Positions 45,111 through 56,689 of a stretch of DNA of 64,000 bases are shown here, piece after piece. Both the position numbers and the translations under genes were made by a program. Where the stretch lies: NCBI RefSeq assembly GCF_002878395.1, contig NW_025860786.1, positions 445,429 to 509,428 on the forward strand. Direction: 5' to 3'. Below the pieces are notes generated by a model. That model was not told the DNA's origin. It did not search any database and worked only from the letters and a program-made list of their open reading frames with translations. The DNA is from Capsicum annuum (lineage: Eukaryota; Streptophyta; Magnoliopsida; Solanales; Solanaceae). How positions within the stretch are numbered: the stretch's first letter is position 1; the number at the start of each line of letters is the position of its first letter.

Positions 45111-47438
45111 TGGAAATAACTATATGATCATGCTAGTCTGAAAAGCCTCTAACTGACTGAACTATCTGAATAAGTAGTTGATGGGATATGTCTCCAACTA
45201 AATCCAACTAGTAAATTAATTAATGAGATAATAAATAATGGTCATGTCCTTAAAGGATGAGGACTTACTGCTATCTCTAACTGCTGAGAATAAAATGCTA
45301 TTATGCTCTAGAGCTCTTGCTTCTGAATCTATGGTATAAAACACCATAACACAAATGCGTCAGTACTTTAAATGTATTGGTATGCATGGAAGGTAGGATG
45401 AATGCAAAGGGTTCACATCGAAGAACTATACTAACTAACTGGACAACATGAACGTTATAATACTTGAATGAATACATAATAACTATAACTAAGTTTGTGA
45501 AAACATAATTACTGAATCTGAGTACTGATAACATGAGATACCCGATAACTATATAACTGAAATAATTAATACTAAGCAAGTGTATTTGACAGTCTAGTTT
45601 CTGATGGAACTAGCTTAGTTTTGTACTATTCTGAGTTTACTCTATCTGGCAGTCCTAAATTTTGTAGAACTATCTTAGTTCTATTACTGAGATTGATTGA
45701 CTGTATCTTATAGTCCTGATTCTATAACTAAAACTATAGGATGTAGTTATCTAACTGACGTGCCCCTAATACACCATTATGGCTGAGTTGGATTCCAATC
45801 TATAACTTTAATTGGAAGGGTGTCAATACAGCACCATTGGTATGGACAATCTATGAGTAACCCTCATATAACAGGTAACTCTAGTGAGAACAGGAGGAAC
45901 CTTCACATAACAGGTTAAGCAACCTCATCTACCCTCATATAGCAGGCTATGATGTCTCAACCTATGTTGGCTATACAGTTCTGGAATGCAAGGATTTCTT
46001 CTAAGAATCGCACCCTTATATAGTAGGTGAGTTCCTATCCTTGGGTTCACTCGGTGCTAATTCGTACTCTCATCTAAACAGACACTGAATATGTATTACT
46101 AAAATGATTTAACTAAATTAACTGAGTTCCATTAACTAATGGAATAGTACTGAGATTACTATATTATTGAGATTTCCTGAGTCACATGACTGACTGAGTT
46201 TTATGGATCATGGCTTAACTAAGAAAATTGTGAAAACATGGCACTGACACTAGGCACACCGCTATATTATTAAGGTACAAGTACCCCCAGGACTCCATAG
46301 AAAGAAACAAACAAAGCATGACTTTCTTTAATACATGAAAAACATCAACAATCCATAATTCATTGAGTAAGACATTACATTAAACATTTGACATGCATAA
46401 ACGTGTACATGAATGGGGATTTCATATTATCATATTAGTATGGCCATTTTTTTCACATAGGCATTTAATCAAACACATAGGGAGCATACTTTGGTCATAA
46501 AATCATCAACAAATCTAATAATCATGGATACATCAATCAACTTTTAATTTGAAGGGGGTTTATCATGGTTATTATGCAAACCATCACATACTAGGGTCAA
46601 TCATTGGAACATGTACTTTAAAACATGAATCAAAACTACAAGCATCATGTACTTGAATTTTAATTCAATTTAAATCATGAATAATTACAAATACCTAAAT
46701 CTTGGATTTTAAAAGAGATTCTTAAGATTCATGGGTGAAAGAGACCCATGAATCAACACATAACATACCTTGGTTATGTTTTTTTAAAGATTGATGGAGG
46801 AATAATTGAATTTTTGACTTGGAATTAAACACCTAGGATTTTCTTATTCTTGAGGATAGATCTTGGAGAGAAACCCTAATTTGATGTTATAAAAAAATAA
46901 TGAACTTATGAGCTATGGTTTGGTATAATTACAGGTTAAATCAGGTGGAAAAAAACCCAAATACCCTTTTTAAAATGTCTTTAAAATAACTAAAAAGGAT
47001 CTACAATTGCTTGTGCGACGGTCCATCATTTTGACTGTCGTACGTGGACCAAGAAAAGGACTCACTGTCTAAGTAGCGATGGCTTGGGGGATGGTCCATC
47101 ATACGTTTGATGATTCATCAACCTGTCTATCGCATCTTATCCAGAAGGTTTCCATACTTCATTTGTTGCGATAGTCCATCCCTAGATCAACGGTCCGTCA
47201 ACTTGGCTATCACACTTGGGCGATTCTGACAGCTCTGAGTAAAACATCCATAACTTTTTACTCTGATACAAGAATTGGATAAAATTTGTATCAGTTGGAA
47301 ATCTAATTCAATTTTTCACAAGATAAAAAGTGAAAATCTTAAAAAATCCACATATACAAAAATTAGATTCATATTTCAAAATAAGTTTTTAACATTCTTG
47401 GGACAATTTCAAGCTAGGTAGAAGTACGTGGTATTACA
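45111..47438 (-). repeat. 5' LTR of element D, 3'-truncated
   Basis: On the minus strand it starts TGTAATACCACGTACTTC at 47,438 and matches the 3' LTR to the equivalent of about 38,690. The last ~210 bases of the LTR are deleted together with the PBS and most of gag. The 60-base triplication is at 45,579-45,740 and the word array at 47,001-47,216. Confidence 0.9.
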
Positions 47439-47443
47439 GGTTG

Positions 47444-50220
47444 CCTCATAGCCAATTCTTGATTTAACATCATAGCGCAATATAGATATGTTGGTAACTC
47501 TTACTTTACCAATATACCCATGGGTCTCCTCCCATGAAATGCTTGATTTAACATCATCACATGATGTGGGTATCTTGACTACTCAGAATTCATCAAGGTA
47601 CCCAAATGAATAACCTCCAAGATTTTCAACACAATGAATAATCGACACCATCCACATGGTGGTTTGTAGCTTTATAGTTCATCGAACATCAAAAGTAACT
47701 ACCTTGTTATTGACTCTAAACATAAGTTCCCACTTTCCCATAGCAACCATTGATATACCTATGGCCATTAATGGTTTTCCCAATATGATGGGCATATCAA
47801 AGTCAGCCTCACAATCCAAAATGACAAAGTCAGTCAGAAAATAAAGTTATCAACTTTTACCAACACATCAAAAAATATTCCCAAGGGTATCTTTAATGTG
47901 CCATCTACCATAAATAACTACATAGTTGGCTTTGGAGGCTCAATCCCAATTGCTTGAATATAACCAGCAACATCAAATTAATGTTGGATTATAAGTCACA
48001 TAATGCTCTACCATATTTGGATGTCCTTATAGTGCATGGGATCATAAATGTACTAAGATAGCTCTTTTTCTTTGCCAGAGACTTAGAAATGACTACACTA
48101 TAATGATGCAATCCACTAACTTCTTCAAAACTTGTTGTTACTTTCATCATCAATAATTATTTCATAAACCTAGCATACCCAGGCATCTGCTCTAAATCCT
48201 TTAGGAGAGAGACGTTAAAAGTCAGATTTTTAAGTATCTCAATGAATTTCTTTTACTTTTCTTCTTCTTTTATCTATTTTAGTCTTTGAGGAAATGATGG
48301 GGGAGGTCAAGTAATTTGCTTCACTATGGGCTCATCAACCTTCACCTTACCTTTATCCTTACCAATACTAACATCAAGACCTACCCCCTTGTCTGACTCC
48401 ACGGCAGGTGTCTCATAAACCAGAGTGCTATTATTCTTATCTATGTCCACAGCAGGTAATGGGGGATCAATAGTACACTTACCACTTTGAGTGGTAATAG
48501 AAAGATAATGACCCTTATTCTTTATATTTTGGACTGTGTTGCTCGAACGGTTACCTAGCTCCCTCTAGTTAAAAGTAGCAGTCATTTGCCTAAACTATGT
48601 CTCTAACTTCTTAACTGTAGTTTCATGAGACTTAACCTTTTTCGTCAGACTTGAGATATTAGCCTTAATCTCCTTAAGGCATATTTCTTAATTTTCTTTA
48701 CCCTTTTCCAGTTTTGAAAATAATGCCTCCATTCTTGATTAAGTATCAGGACTTCCCGCTGGGACATACTTGTCTCTATTCTGTTTATAGTAATCCTTTC
48801 TTCTTTAGTCACCATCACACTCCCTACTACGGTCTCTTTATATATCTCCGTAATAGTTTTAACCTTGGTTTCCTACGCTTTGGCTCAAAAACTTGCCAAT
48901 TTATGATCAAGATACTTATCCTCTTCTTCCAAGTTACACTCATATGGTATAGAGAATGAACCCTATGAACATACTATGTTTACCTTTTAAGAATTCACTT
49001 TTGCAAACTTCATAGTCAACAGCCCAATATCAACCCTCAACTATATAATTTATTGTACCATAGAATTATCAACTGCTCTATGGTCATCAAAATCTCCAAT
49101 GGAATAAGTCCTATCGCCTATCTTGATCTCCCGAGTATACCACCCTTGATTAGTGAGAGAGATCTAGTCTAGAACCTCAATCGCTGCTTTCCAGCATAAT
49201 CTCATGGATGTTTCTCTATTGATTATGTCTGTCATAGCTCAGGAACCAATGTGTAGGGATTTATAAAACACCTCCAGCAAGCTTATCCCTAAAATACGAT
49301 AATTCGGTACCATGCTTAACTTCTTCTTAAGTCAAAACCAATCCTTGTGCATTAAATTAGAATGTAGTTTCTTGAAATATATATCATCTTTTAGCTAAAA
49401 CATTCTAGTTAAAGGGAAGAAATGGTTTATAAATTGCCTACACAACTCATTCCAAGTATTAATTGATCCAATAGGAAATTTCCACAACCATAAACAAGCT
49501 TATCCGATCAACGAAAAGAAGAATAACCTCAATCTGAATACCTCCTAGTATACCCCTAGAATAATATAAGAAGTAAAGATCCCAACAAAATTAGCAAGAT
49601 GTACATTTGCATCATTTATATTCGAGCCCAAAACTACACCTTTCAAGATTAAGAGTTCGTTCATGGCACTGGTAATGTCAAATTTCACATTAGGGGGTGG
49701 TGCAGGAGGAATAATTGCTCTTACTTCTGTCGCTCAACGTATCCCTTAACCTCTTCATCATCATATTTCTAGAAGTAATAGTATGTTGGGATTGTTTAAG
49801 CTTGACTACCTCAAACTCTATCTAATTTACCATCGAGTGATTCTTGATGACCAAGAAATGACCTTAGCCTAGATAAATATGCTTACTGAGTTAGTGGAAC
49901 CTCCTCATCCCTTCTCAGGTTAGCAGCTGCATTTGCCAGCAACAGCTCTATTTTTTTTATCAGTAATGTTCTAAAAAACACCTGGAGAAATAGGTGGTAC
50001 CATATTAGGATCATCTTAAACCCCTTCAAGATGGCATGCATGTATTGGTTCCATCATCATATTATTAGGCTATAAGATTCTCTCTAGGTTAGGATCCAAT
50101 CAAAGTACAATATTTCCTAGAATCCTGATGTTAGTCATACACGGCCGTACACCCAACTATGAAATAAAAACAAAAACTTAAAAACATCAGCAACTTTAAT
50201 AAAAAAAACTTAACACCGTA
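47444..50220 (-). pseudogene. gag and protease of element E
   Basis: Minus strand. gag core about 49,740-49,340: IIPPAPPLMEFDITSTMN-like, LLNLKGVVLGSNINDANVHL, ANFVGIF, RLRLFFFSLIG and IGSINTWNELCRQF. The middle part has NRDKYVPAGSPDT near 48,770 and coiled-coil-like LTKKVKSHETTVKKLETQF near 48,620, then ITTQSGKCTIDPPLPAVD. Protease: DLEQMPGYARFMK near 48,190, TFMIPCTIRTSKYGRALCDL near 48,020, and PIILGKPLMAIGISMVAMGKW near 47,760. It ends about 47,590, followed by two copies of GATGTTAAATCAAG and the GAGGCAACC block that in B lies after integrase. So the whole RT-INT region has been deleted. Confidence 0.83.
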
Positions 50221-50245
50221 TTCCCCGACAACTATGCCAAATTTT
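50221..50245 (-). other. Primer binding site of element E
   Basis: On the minus strand AAAAATTTGGCATAGTTGTCGGGG starts at 50,245 right after the LTR end; the part TTTGGCATAGTTGTCGGGG is a two- to three-base variant of the Athila/Tat site. Confidence 0.85.
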
Positions 50246-50951
50246 TGAATAATTCCCAAACTACATTTCCAATTGAAGATAAAGCAGTCCTTATAAAGTA
50301 AAGTAATGAAAATCATGTTGGGGTCAAACCCTAGGAAATGGGTGGAATTATATCTCTCATTTGCTGGAATCAATGGGCAGTACAAAAAGTAAATAGGAGT
50401 TTATAGTAGTAATCTCGAACAAGTAATAGAACTTAACTTTTGTTGTAATCGGTCAGGGAAGGACACTAGGACTATATTTAACATAGGTTCCTAACTCAGT
50501 AGGTTTATCGTGCTTTTTTGAACCAACTCGTTATCTTTCATGAAAAATCCAACAATTTATGTACCATCAACTGTCCTGTGGACTTATTAATAGATTTTAC
50601 CCTTTACCCTTTGAGTTGTAGGATGTTGTATTAATAAACCTTATCCTAGATTCTAGTTAACTAATACCATTTGAGTCTCAAGTTATTATATGACAGATAA
50701 CCTTTTTAAGTAGATAATATTGATTATCTTGAATCAATAATTTATCCTCAAATACTATTATGATTAACTTTTCCTAATCCCTATTCCTTTTGTAAAGTAA
50801 GTAATGATATACGAGGAAAGATCTTAATGTTTGTAACTATTAAGAATTCTCTTAAACAGAAGGTAACCACAATATATTCAAGAATATCGATTCAGAACAA
50901 CTTAGCATTTTTCTTACTTCGTCAATCTACCAGGGTTTCCATATCCCTAGC
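50246..50951 (-). repeat. 5' LTR of element E, truncated
   Basis: The 3' half of the LTR only. It aligns with 32,229-32,930 (TTCCAATTGAAGATAAAG versus TTCCAATTAAAGATAAAT; TTACTTCGTCAATCTACCAG versus TTACCTCGTCAATCTGCCAG). The match stops after CCCTAGC at about 50,951, where fragment F begins. Confidence 0.88.
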
Positions 50952-51900
50952 AATTTTTATTAAGCAGTTCAAGCAGTTTTATGGGCAAATCTCTATCACT
51001 TTGGCTAAGCTACAATCAGGAGCCTCATCTGGTGACAATGTGCAGAATATGTGCAGAATCCTCCAGCATTTGTTCACTATATGGATATTGACACTAGGGA
51101 TGAATCTTCACCTGATGAGCACATTTTGTCTACTATTGATGAGCCTAAGAAGAAGAACGTTAATTTTGATGAGCCACCTAAGGCAAAGTTTGAGAAGTTG
51201 ACCTGTAGTGATGATGATTTTGATAGTGATTGTGATAATGACCGGATTGGAAAAAAGCTCCAAAACATGGTGCAAAAATTTATCTCAGTCTTTCAAGCAA
51301 CATTAGCAAAAAAAAAGGGACACAGCTAAAGTCAATATCCCATGTTCCATTGGACCTTATGAGGTTGATTAGGCTCTATGTTATACGGGAGCAGGAATAA
51401 ATATAATGCCACTAGTGATATACGAAATGTTAGGGTTAGGCAAACTCAAGCCTACCTTTGCAAGGTTGTTGATGGTTGATTCATCTCTGAAGGATCTAGT
51501 AGGTATTGTGCGTAATTTGGAAATAACAGTAGCATCATTCACTTATCAGGTAGATTTCATAATTTTAGACTGTGAAGTGGATAACCATTCTCCCATCATA
51601 TTGGGTAGACCTTTCTTATCTACTGGTCTAGTATTAATAAACATAGATATAGAGGAGATCACTTTGAAATGGAATGATAGGTTGATTATGTTGAATATAT
51701 TCATGATTGTACAATATCTAAATGATATGAGAGTAGTAGCAATGATAGATGCAGTAGATGATGACGTGATCGTAGTAGATGTGCCCATTATGGAGATGTT
51801 AGGCACTATGGCATAGGCTTTTACCATTATGCCTTTAAGAAGCTGGATCTTTACTTGATGAATAGAACCACATCTCTTGAAAGATCATCAATTGAAGAAC
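50952..51900 (+). pseudogene. Protease region of Athila/Tat-like fragment F
   Basis: The first part (50,952-51,330) reads FKQFYGQISITLAKLQSGAS and, in the next frame, an acidic stretch DEPPKAKFEKL, SDDDFDSDCDNDRIGKK, presumably the gag-protease linker. Then comes YTGAGINIMPLVIYEMLGLG (TGAG corresponds to the DSGAS-type active site, Asp lost), KPTFARLLMVDSSLKDLVGI, FIILDCEVDNHSPIILGRPF and LVLINIDIEEITLKWNDRL (51,406-51,816). gag proper and the 5' LTR are absent. Confidence 0.83.
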
Positions 51901-53429
51901 CTATGATATTTGGATTGAAGGCCTTCCCATCTCATTTGTAGTATGAATTTTTGTGGACAACAAGACCTTACCTGTAGTTATTACAGCAGATTTGACAGAA
52001 GCACAGGTGGAGGCTTTGATATCAATATTACAGAAATTCAAAAGAGATATTGCATGGACCATTGTAGACATTGTGGGGATCACACCGGGTATATACACAC
52101 ATAAGATATAGCTTATGTCGAACAACATACCCAGTATTAAGGATCAGAGATGAATAAACCCTGTTATGCAAGAAGTGGTGAAAATGAGATAATCAAGATG
52201 TTGTAGTGGGTTTTCGCATTAAAGATAGAAAGTGGGTCAGTCCAGTACAATGCGTGCCAAAGAAAGGGGGAATCACAGTGGTTTCAAATAAAAAGAATGA
52301 GTTAGTCCAAATAAAGTCAGTAATCAATTAGAGAGTGTACATGTATTATAGAAAGCTACACAAGTTGACACAAAAGGACCACTTTTTGTGTAGCAAGGGG
52401 TTGGTACTATTTTCTTGATGGGTATTAGGGTTACAATAAAATTATGATTGCTCCCGAACACTAAGAAAATACTATCTTTACTTTATGCTATGGGACCTTT
52501 CCATTCAAGAGGATGCCATTTGAACTTTGCAATAGACCACACACTTTTCAGATATGTATGATGTCCATATTCACTTATATGGTGGAAGACATGATTTAGG
52601 TATTCTTTGATGACTTTTTAGTGGTAAGGGATTCTTTTGATAATTGTTTGGCTCATCTAGCCAATGTACTGCAGAGATGTGAAGAGTGTAGTTTGGTACT
52701 AAACTGGAAAAAATATTATTACCCGATAAGAGAAAGTATTGTGCTAGGGTACAAGATCTCCAAACATGGTATTAATGTGGACAAGGAAAAGATTGAAGTA
52801 ATTGAGAAATTATCACTGCCAGTATCGGTTAGAGGCATACAGAGATTTTTGGGTCATTCATGTTTCTATAAAGATTCATCAAGGACTTCTCTAAAATTGT
52901 AACTACCCTGTGCAAACTTTTTGAGAAAGAGGTTAAATTTGTGTTTGGTGATGAGTGTCTCAAGGCTTTTAAATTCCTGAAGGAGAGGTTGATTTTGGTA
53001 ACCATTATTATGTCGTCTTAATGGTCTGCACCTTTTAAGGTTATGTATGATGCGAGTGGAGTGGCCTTGGGTGCTGTCCTAGGACAAATAAAAGAGAATA
53101 TGTTGATCCCATTTACTATTCCAGCAAAGCTTTAAACCACGAATAGAAAAATTATATAGTTATAGAACAAGATCTGCTTGCGGTTGTTTTTTCTTGAGAG
53201 ATGTGTCGGTGTTATTTGATTGGGAACTAGGTGATTGTTAATACTGACTTTGCAGCTTTAAGGTACTTGATGTTGAAGAAAGATGCCTAACCTTGATTTT
53301 TTTGTTGGGTACTATTGCTACAAGAGCTTGATTTTTAGGTCAAAGAACAAAATGGAAAGAGAATCAAGTTGCAGACCACTTATACGGACTTAAAGAGGAG
53401 ACTATCCAGAAACTAGGGGATGGTCTTAA
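51901..53429 (+). pseudogene. Reverse transcriptase and RNase H of fragment F
   Basis: RT pieces: FRIKDRKWVSPVQCVPKKGG near 52,220, YYRKLHKLTQKDHF near 52,350, FKRMPFELCN-RPHTF near 52,510, and catalytic VFFDDFLVVRDSF near 52,600 (both Asp kept). 52,621-52,902 has NCLAHLANVLQRCEECSLVL, LGYKISKHGINVDKEKIEVI and VRGIQRFLGHSCFY. RNase H has VMYDASGVALGAVLGQ near 53,050 and ends with VADHLYGLKEE-like near 53,380. Frameshifts lie near 52,400, 52,880 and 53,130. Confidence 0.85.
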
Positions 53430-54575
53430 TATAAAAGATGATTTTCCAGATGAGCGTGTATTAGAGGCCTCTCATAATTTGATTCCCTTTTTTGCTGATT
53501 TTGCCAATTACTTAGCAAGTGATCTCGTTTCAGAAGATTTATCCTTCTAACTGTGACAGGGATTTATGCATGAAGTAATGAAATTCTTTTGGGATGAGCC
53601 ATATCTGTTTAGGGTTTGAGTTGATGGTGTAATTCGGATATATATACCAGAGGTGGAGATGATGAGTATTCTAGAGGGTTGTCATTCATCACCAGTTAGG
53701 GGTCATTATAATGGCACACGAACAGCCCATAAGATTTTACAGTATGGGTTTTATTGTCTAACACTCTTCAAGGATGTACATGATTTTTCACGGGATTGTG
53801 ACCAATGTCAACGTCAAGGAAATATTTTTGGATGTCATGAATTCCCTATGACAGCTATTCTAAAGTTGGGGTTGTTTGTTATGTTAGGGATTAATTTCAC
53901 GAGTCTGTTTGTGAGCTCCTATGGCACGAGATACATTCTGGTAGTGATCAACTATGTATCAAAATGGGTAGATCTAGTTGCACATCAAGACAATAAAGGA
54001 AGAAGTGTCACCATTTTCTAAGGAGAAACATCTTTTCCAGATTTGGTACTCTTTGTGCAATTATTAGTAGTAGGGGTTCTCACTTTTGCAATTGCTTATT
54101 CAAGTCCCTGATTCATAGAAATGGTGTGAGGTATAAGATGGAAACACCTTACCATCCTCAGACAAGTGGGAAGGCGGAATTCTCCAATAGAGAAATAAAG
54201 TTCATCTTGGCGAAGACTGTGAATGTCAATTGGACTGATTGATCCAAAAAGTTAGATAATGCATTGTGGGCCTATCGGACATCTTATAAGATCCCCATAG
54301 GTGCACTCTATATCAGCTGGTGTATGGAAAAGTTATGCCACTTAACGGTTGAGCTTGAGTATAGGGAACTATATGCATTGAAAAGTCTGCTTTTTGAATG
54401 ACGTGATGCAACAAACTTGAGGTTGAGCAAGGTGAATGAGCTAGATGAATTCTGACTCCGTGCTTTGGAGAGATCAGCCATATACAAAAAATAATAAAGT
54501 TGTACCATGATAAGAAGACCGAGAAGAGAATATTCAAACTTGGTTATTTGGTGAACACGAAACCCCATTCTAAAA
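53430..54575 (+). pseudogene. Integrase of fragment F, C-terminally truncated
   Basis: The linker FFADFANYLASDLVSEDLS leads to the zinc module in 53,653-54,021 (CHSSPVRGHYNGTRTAHKIL, FSRDCDQCQRQGNIF). The core has LGINF with Asn for the first catalytic Asp (53,893-53,895), a damaged ISRGSHFCN where the second Asp-Gly-Gly should be, and YHPQTSGKAEFSNREIKFIL with the Glu. It breaks within the DNA-binding tail (YLVNTKPHSKI) at about 54,575, where minus-strand fragment H begins. Confidence 0.85.
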
Positions 54576-55250
54576 TAATAGATGTAGGCACACCATGCAA
54601 ATGGACTATCTCATGTATATAGATACAGGTCAACCTCTCGGCAGTGAAGAACATCTAAATAGGAAAGAAATGTGCCGACTTGGTCAACTATTACATAATG
54701 AACCAAATTCCATCAGAACTATGACAAGAATAAGGCAACCCACTAACAAAATCCATAGTAATCTGCTCCAACTTCCACTCAGGAATGAGTAATCTCTGAA
54801 TCAATCCACCTAGTCACTGATGCTCTGCCTTCACCTGCTGACAACAAAGGCAATGATCTACAAAGTCTATCACATCTCTATTAATTCCACTCCACCAATA
54901 ATGTTGTCTTACATCTTTATACATCTTAGTTGTACCTATATGAATAGAATATCTAAAGCTATGAGCCTCTTGCAAAATCAACTAAATTAAGTCATCGATC
55001 CTCGGAACACAAATATAGCTATCAAACCTCAAAACACCCTCAGAATATATGGTGGTCCTCTTGGAATCACCACTCAAAAACTGATCATGAAGGAAGCAAA
55101 GGTTTCCATTCTCAAACTGACGATCTAAATATTCTCAAAAAGCAATGATTTAACACTAGAAAGAATCCTCTTAGGATCTGAAATATCAAGCAGAACCATC
55201 AAGTTGACTAAGGAATAAATGTCCTATGCCAATGGCCTCTAAGAAACTGA
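54576..55250 (-). pseudogene. Integrase N-terminal part of Tekay fragment H
   Basis: On the minus strand: a decayed SSYICVPRIDDLI-like start, VIDFVDHCLCCQQVKAEHQ as the zinc module, LLIPEWKLEQITMDFVSGLP with the first catalytic Asp, LTKSAHFFPI, YIHEIVHLHGVPTSI, then the break with F at 54,576. The rest of integrase and the 3' LTR are absent. Confidence 0.85.
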
Positions 55251-56650
55251 AATACTAGCAAAAGTACCCATAGTCACAGCCTTTTGACTCAAGGCATCTG
55301 CTACCACATTTCCCTTCCCCGGATGATACAAGATAGAGATAATATAATCCTTAAGAAACTACATCCATATAAATTGCCTAGAATTAAGATCTTATTAGGT
55401 CAAAAGATGTTGAAGACTGCAATGATTGGTGAAAATCTCACAATGCAAACCATAGAGTTAATGCTTCCAAATCTTAATCACAAAAACTATCACCATCAAT
55501 ATCAAATTAGGAGTGGGGTAGTTGCGCTCATGTACCTTAAGCTACCTCAAAGCACAAGCAATAATACGACCCTATTTTATCAACACCAAAACCCAAGCCA
55601 ACACCAGATGTATCACAATACATAGTGAATCCCTAATCGTCTAAAAGAAAAGTTAGAATAGGAGCTGAAGTGAGAAAATGCTTGAGCTATTAGAAGCTCG
55701 ACTCACACTTCTTGGATGATCAAAAATGATCCTCTTTACGAGTCAATATGGTCATAGGTACTGAAATAGTAGCAAAACCCTCGACGAATCATCTATAACA
55801 ATAGGCCAAACCAATAAAGCTATGAACCTCGGTTGAAGATATAGGCCTAGACCAATCATGAATAGTATTAATCTTAATCAAGGATACCTTAATCCCATTC
55901 ATAGACACCACATGCCAAGAAATGTCACCGACTCAAGAAGAAACTCACACTTAGAGAATTTGGAAAAATGTACATGATCTCCTAAGCTCTAGAGAACATT
56001 CCTCAAATGTTTCGTGTGATCATCCCTACTTCTCGAATACACAAGGATGTCATTGATGAATACAATCACGAAGGAATATAAATAAGGTCTGAACACTCGG
56101 TTCATCAAATCCATGAACACAAATGGGGCATTGGTCAACCCAAAAGAGATCACTAGTAACTCATAATGACCATAATGGGTCTTAAAAGATGTTTTTGATA
56201 TATTCTCAGCTGGAATCCTCAACTAATGGTAACTAGATCTCAAACAAATCTTAGAAAACACTCTTGTACCCTGAAGCTAGTCGAACAATTCATCAATGCA
56301 AGGCATAAGATTATGGTTCTTCACTATCACATTATTAAGCTGCCAATAATCAACATACATACACATAGAGCCATCCTTCTTCTTCATAAAAAACACATAA
56401 GCTCCCCAAGGAGACACAATTGTTCTAATGAAACCCTTACCAAGAAGATCCTGAATCTTAAAATTGAACTCCTTAAGCTCAGCAGGATCCATACGATAAG
56501 GTGCCATACAAATAGATCGGGCACCAAGATCATGATCAATAATAAAATCAATCTCATGAGCATGGGGAATACCAGGAGGATTAGTAAGGAGGACATCAGG
56601 AAACAAACTATAGGAATCGAGTCAAGCGATGGACTCTCCATAATATAAGT
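55251..56650 (-). pseudogene. Reverse transcriptase and RNase H of fragment H
   Basis: Minus strand. RT start (56,277-56,606): [58 protein letters not shown] and [20 protein letters not shown]. 55,989-56,222 has [35 protein letters not shown] and the catalytic [20 protein letters not shown] (first Asp is Asn). RNase H ends with YHPGKGNVVADALSQKAVTM at 55,264-55,331. Stops and one frameshift are near 55,980. Confidence 0.87.
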
Positions 56651-56689
56651 GAGGTAAGACCCACAATCCCTCAAAATAAGTCTCCTAAA

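Larger units (their letters stand above)
38479..47438 (-). mobile_element. Tekay/Del-type element D with ggttg target duplication
   Basis: On the minus strand it has a truncated 5' LTR (47,438-45,111), a gag remnant, PR, RT, RNase H, INT, PPT and 3' LTR (40,976-38,479). The outer ends are TGTAATACC and AGTGTTACA. ggttg flanks both sides (38,474-38,478 and 47,439-47,443). It is inserted in the post-integrase block of E. LTRs have diverged noticeably, so it is not recent. Confidence 0.93.
32229..50951 (-). mobile_element. Athila-like element E lacking RT and integrase, split by D
   Basis: On the minus strand: truncated 5' LTR (50,246-50,951), PBS, gag, PR, then directly the post-integrase GAGGCAACCCAA block, spacer, accessory ORF, 3' UTR hairpin, PPT and complete 3' LTR (32,229-33,570). 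There is no RT, RNase H or integrase. Element D interrupts it; removing D and one ggttg restores GGCTATGAGGCAACCCAA. It is about 9.8 kb without D and is a non-autonomous deletion derivative. Confidence 0.85.

Noticed and set aside
50131..50385. Minus-strand ORF as the gag start of element E
   Set aside because: It spans the LTR end and PBS, so it is not a gag reading frame.
51051..51329. Acidic ORF in F as a separate accessory gene
   Set aside because: It leads into the protease region in the expected orientation; it is more simply the gag-protease linker.
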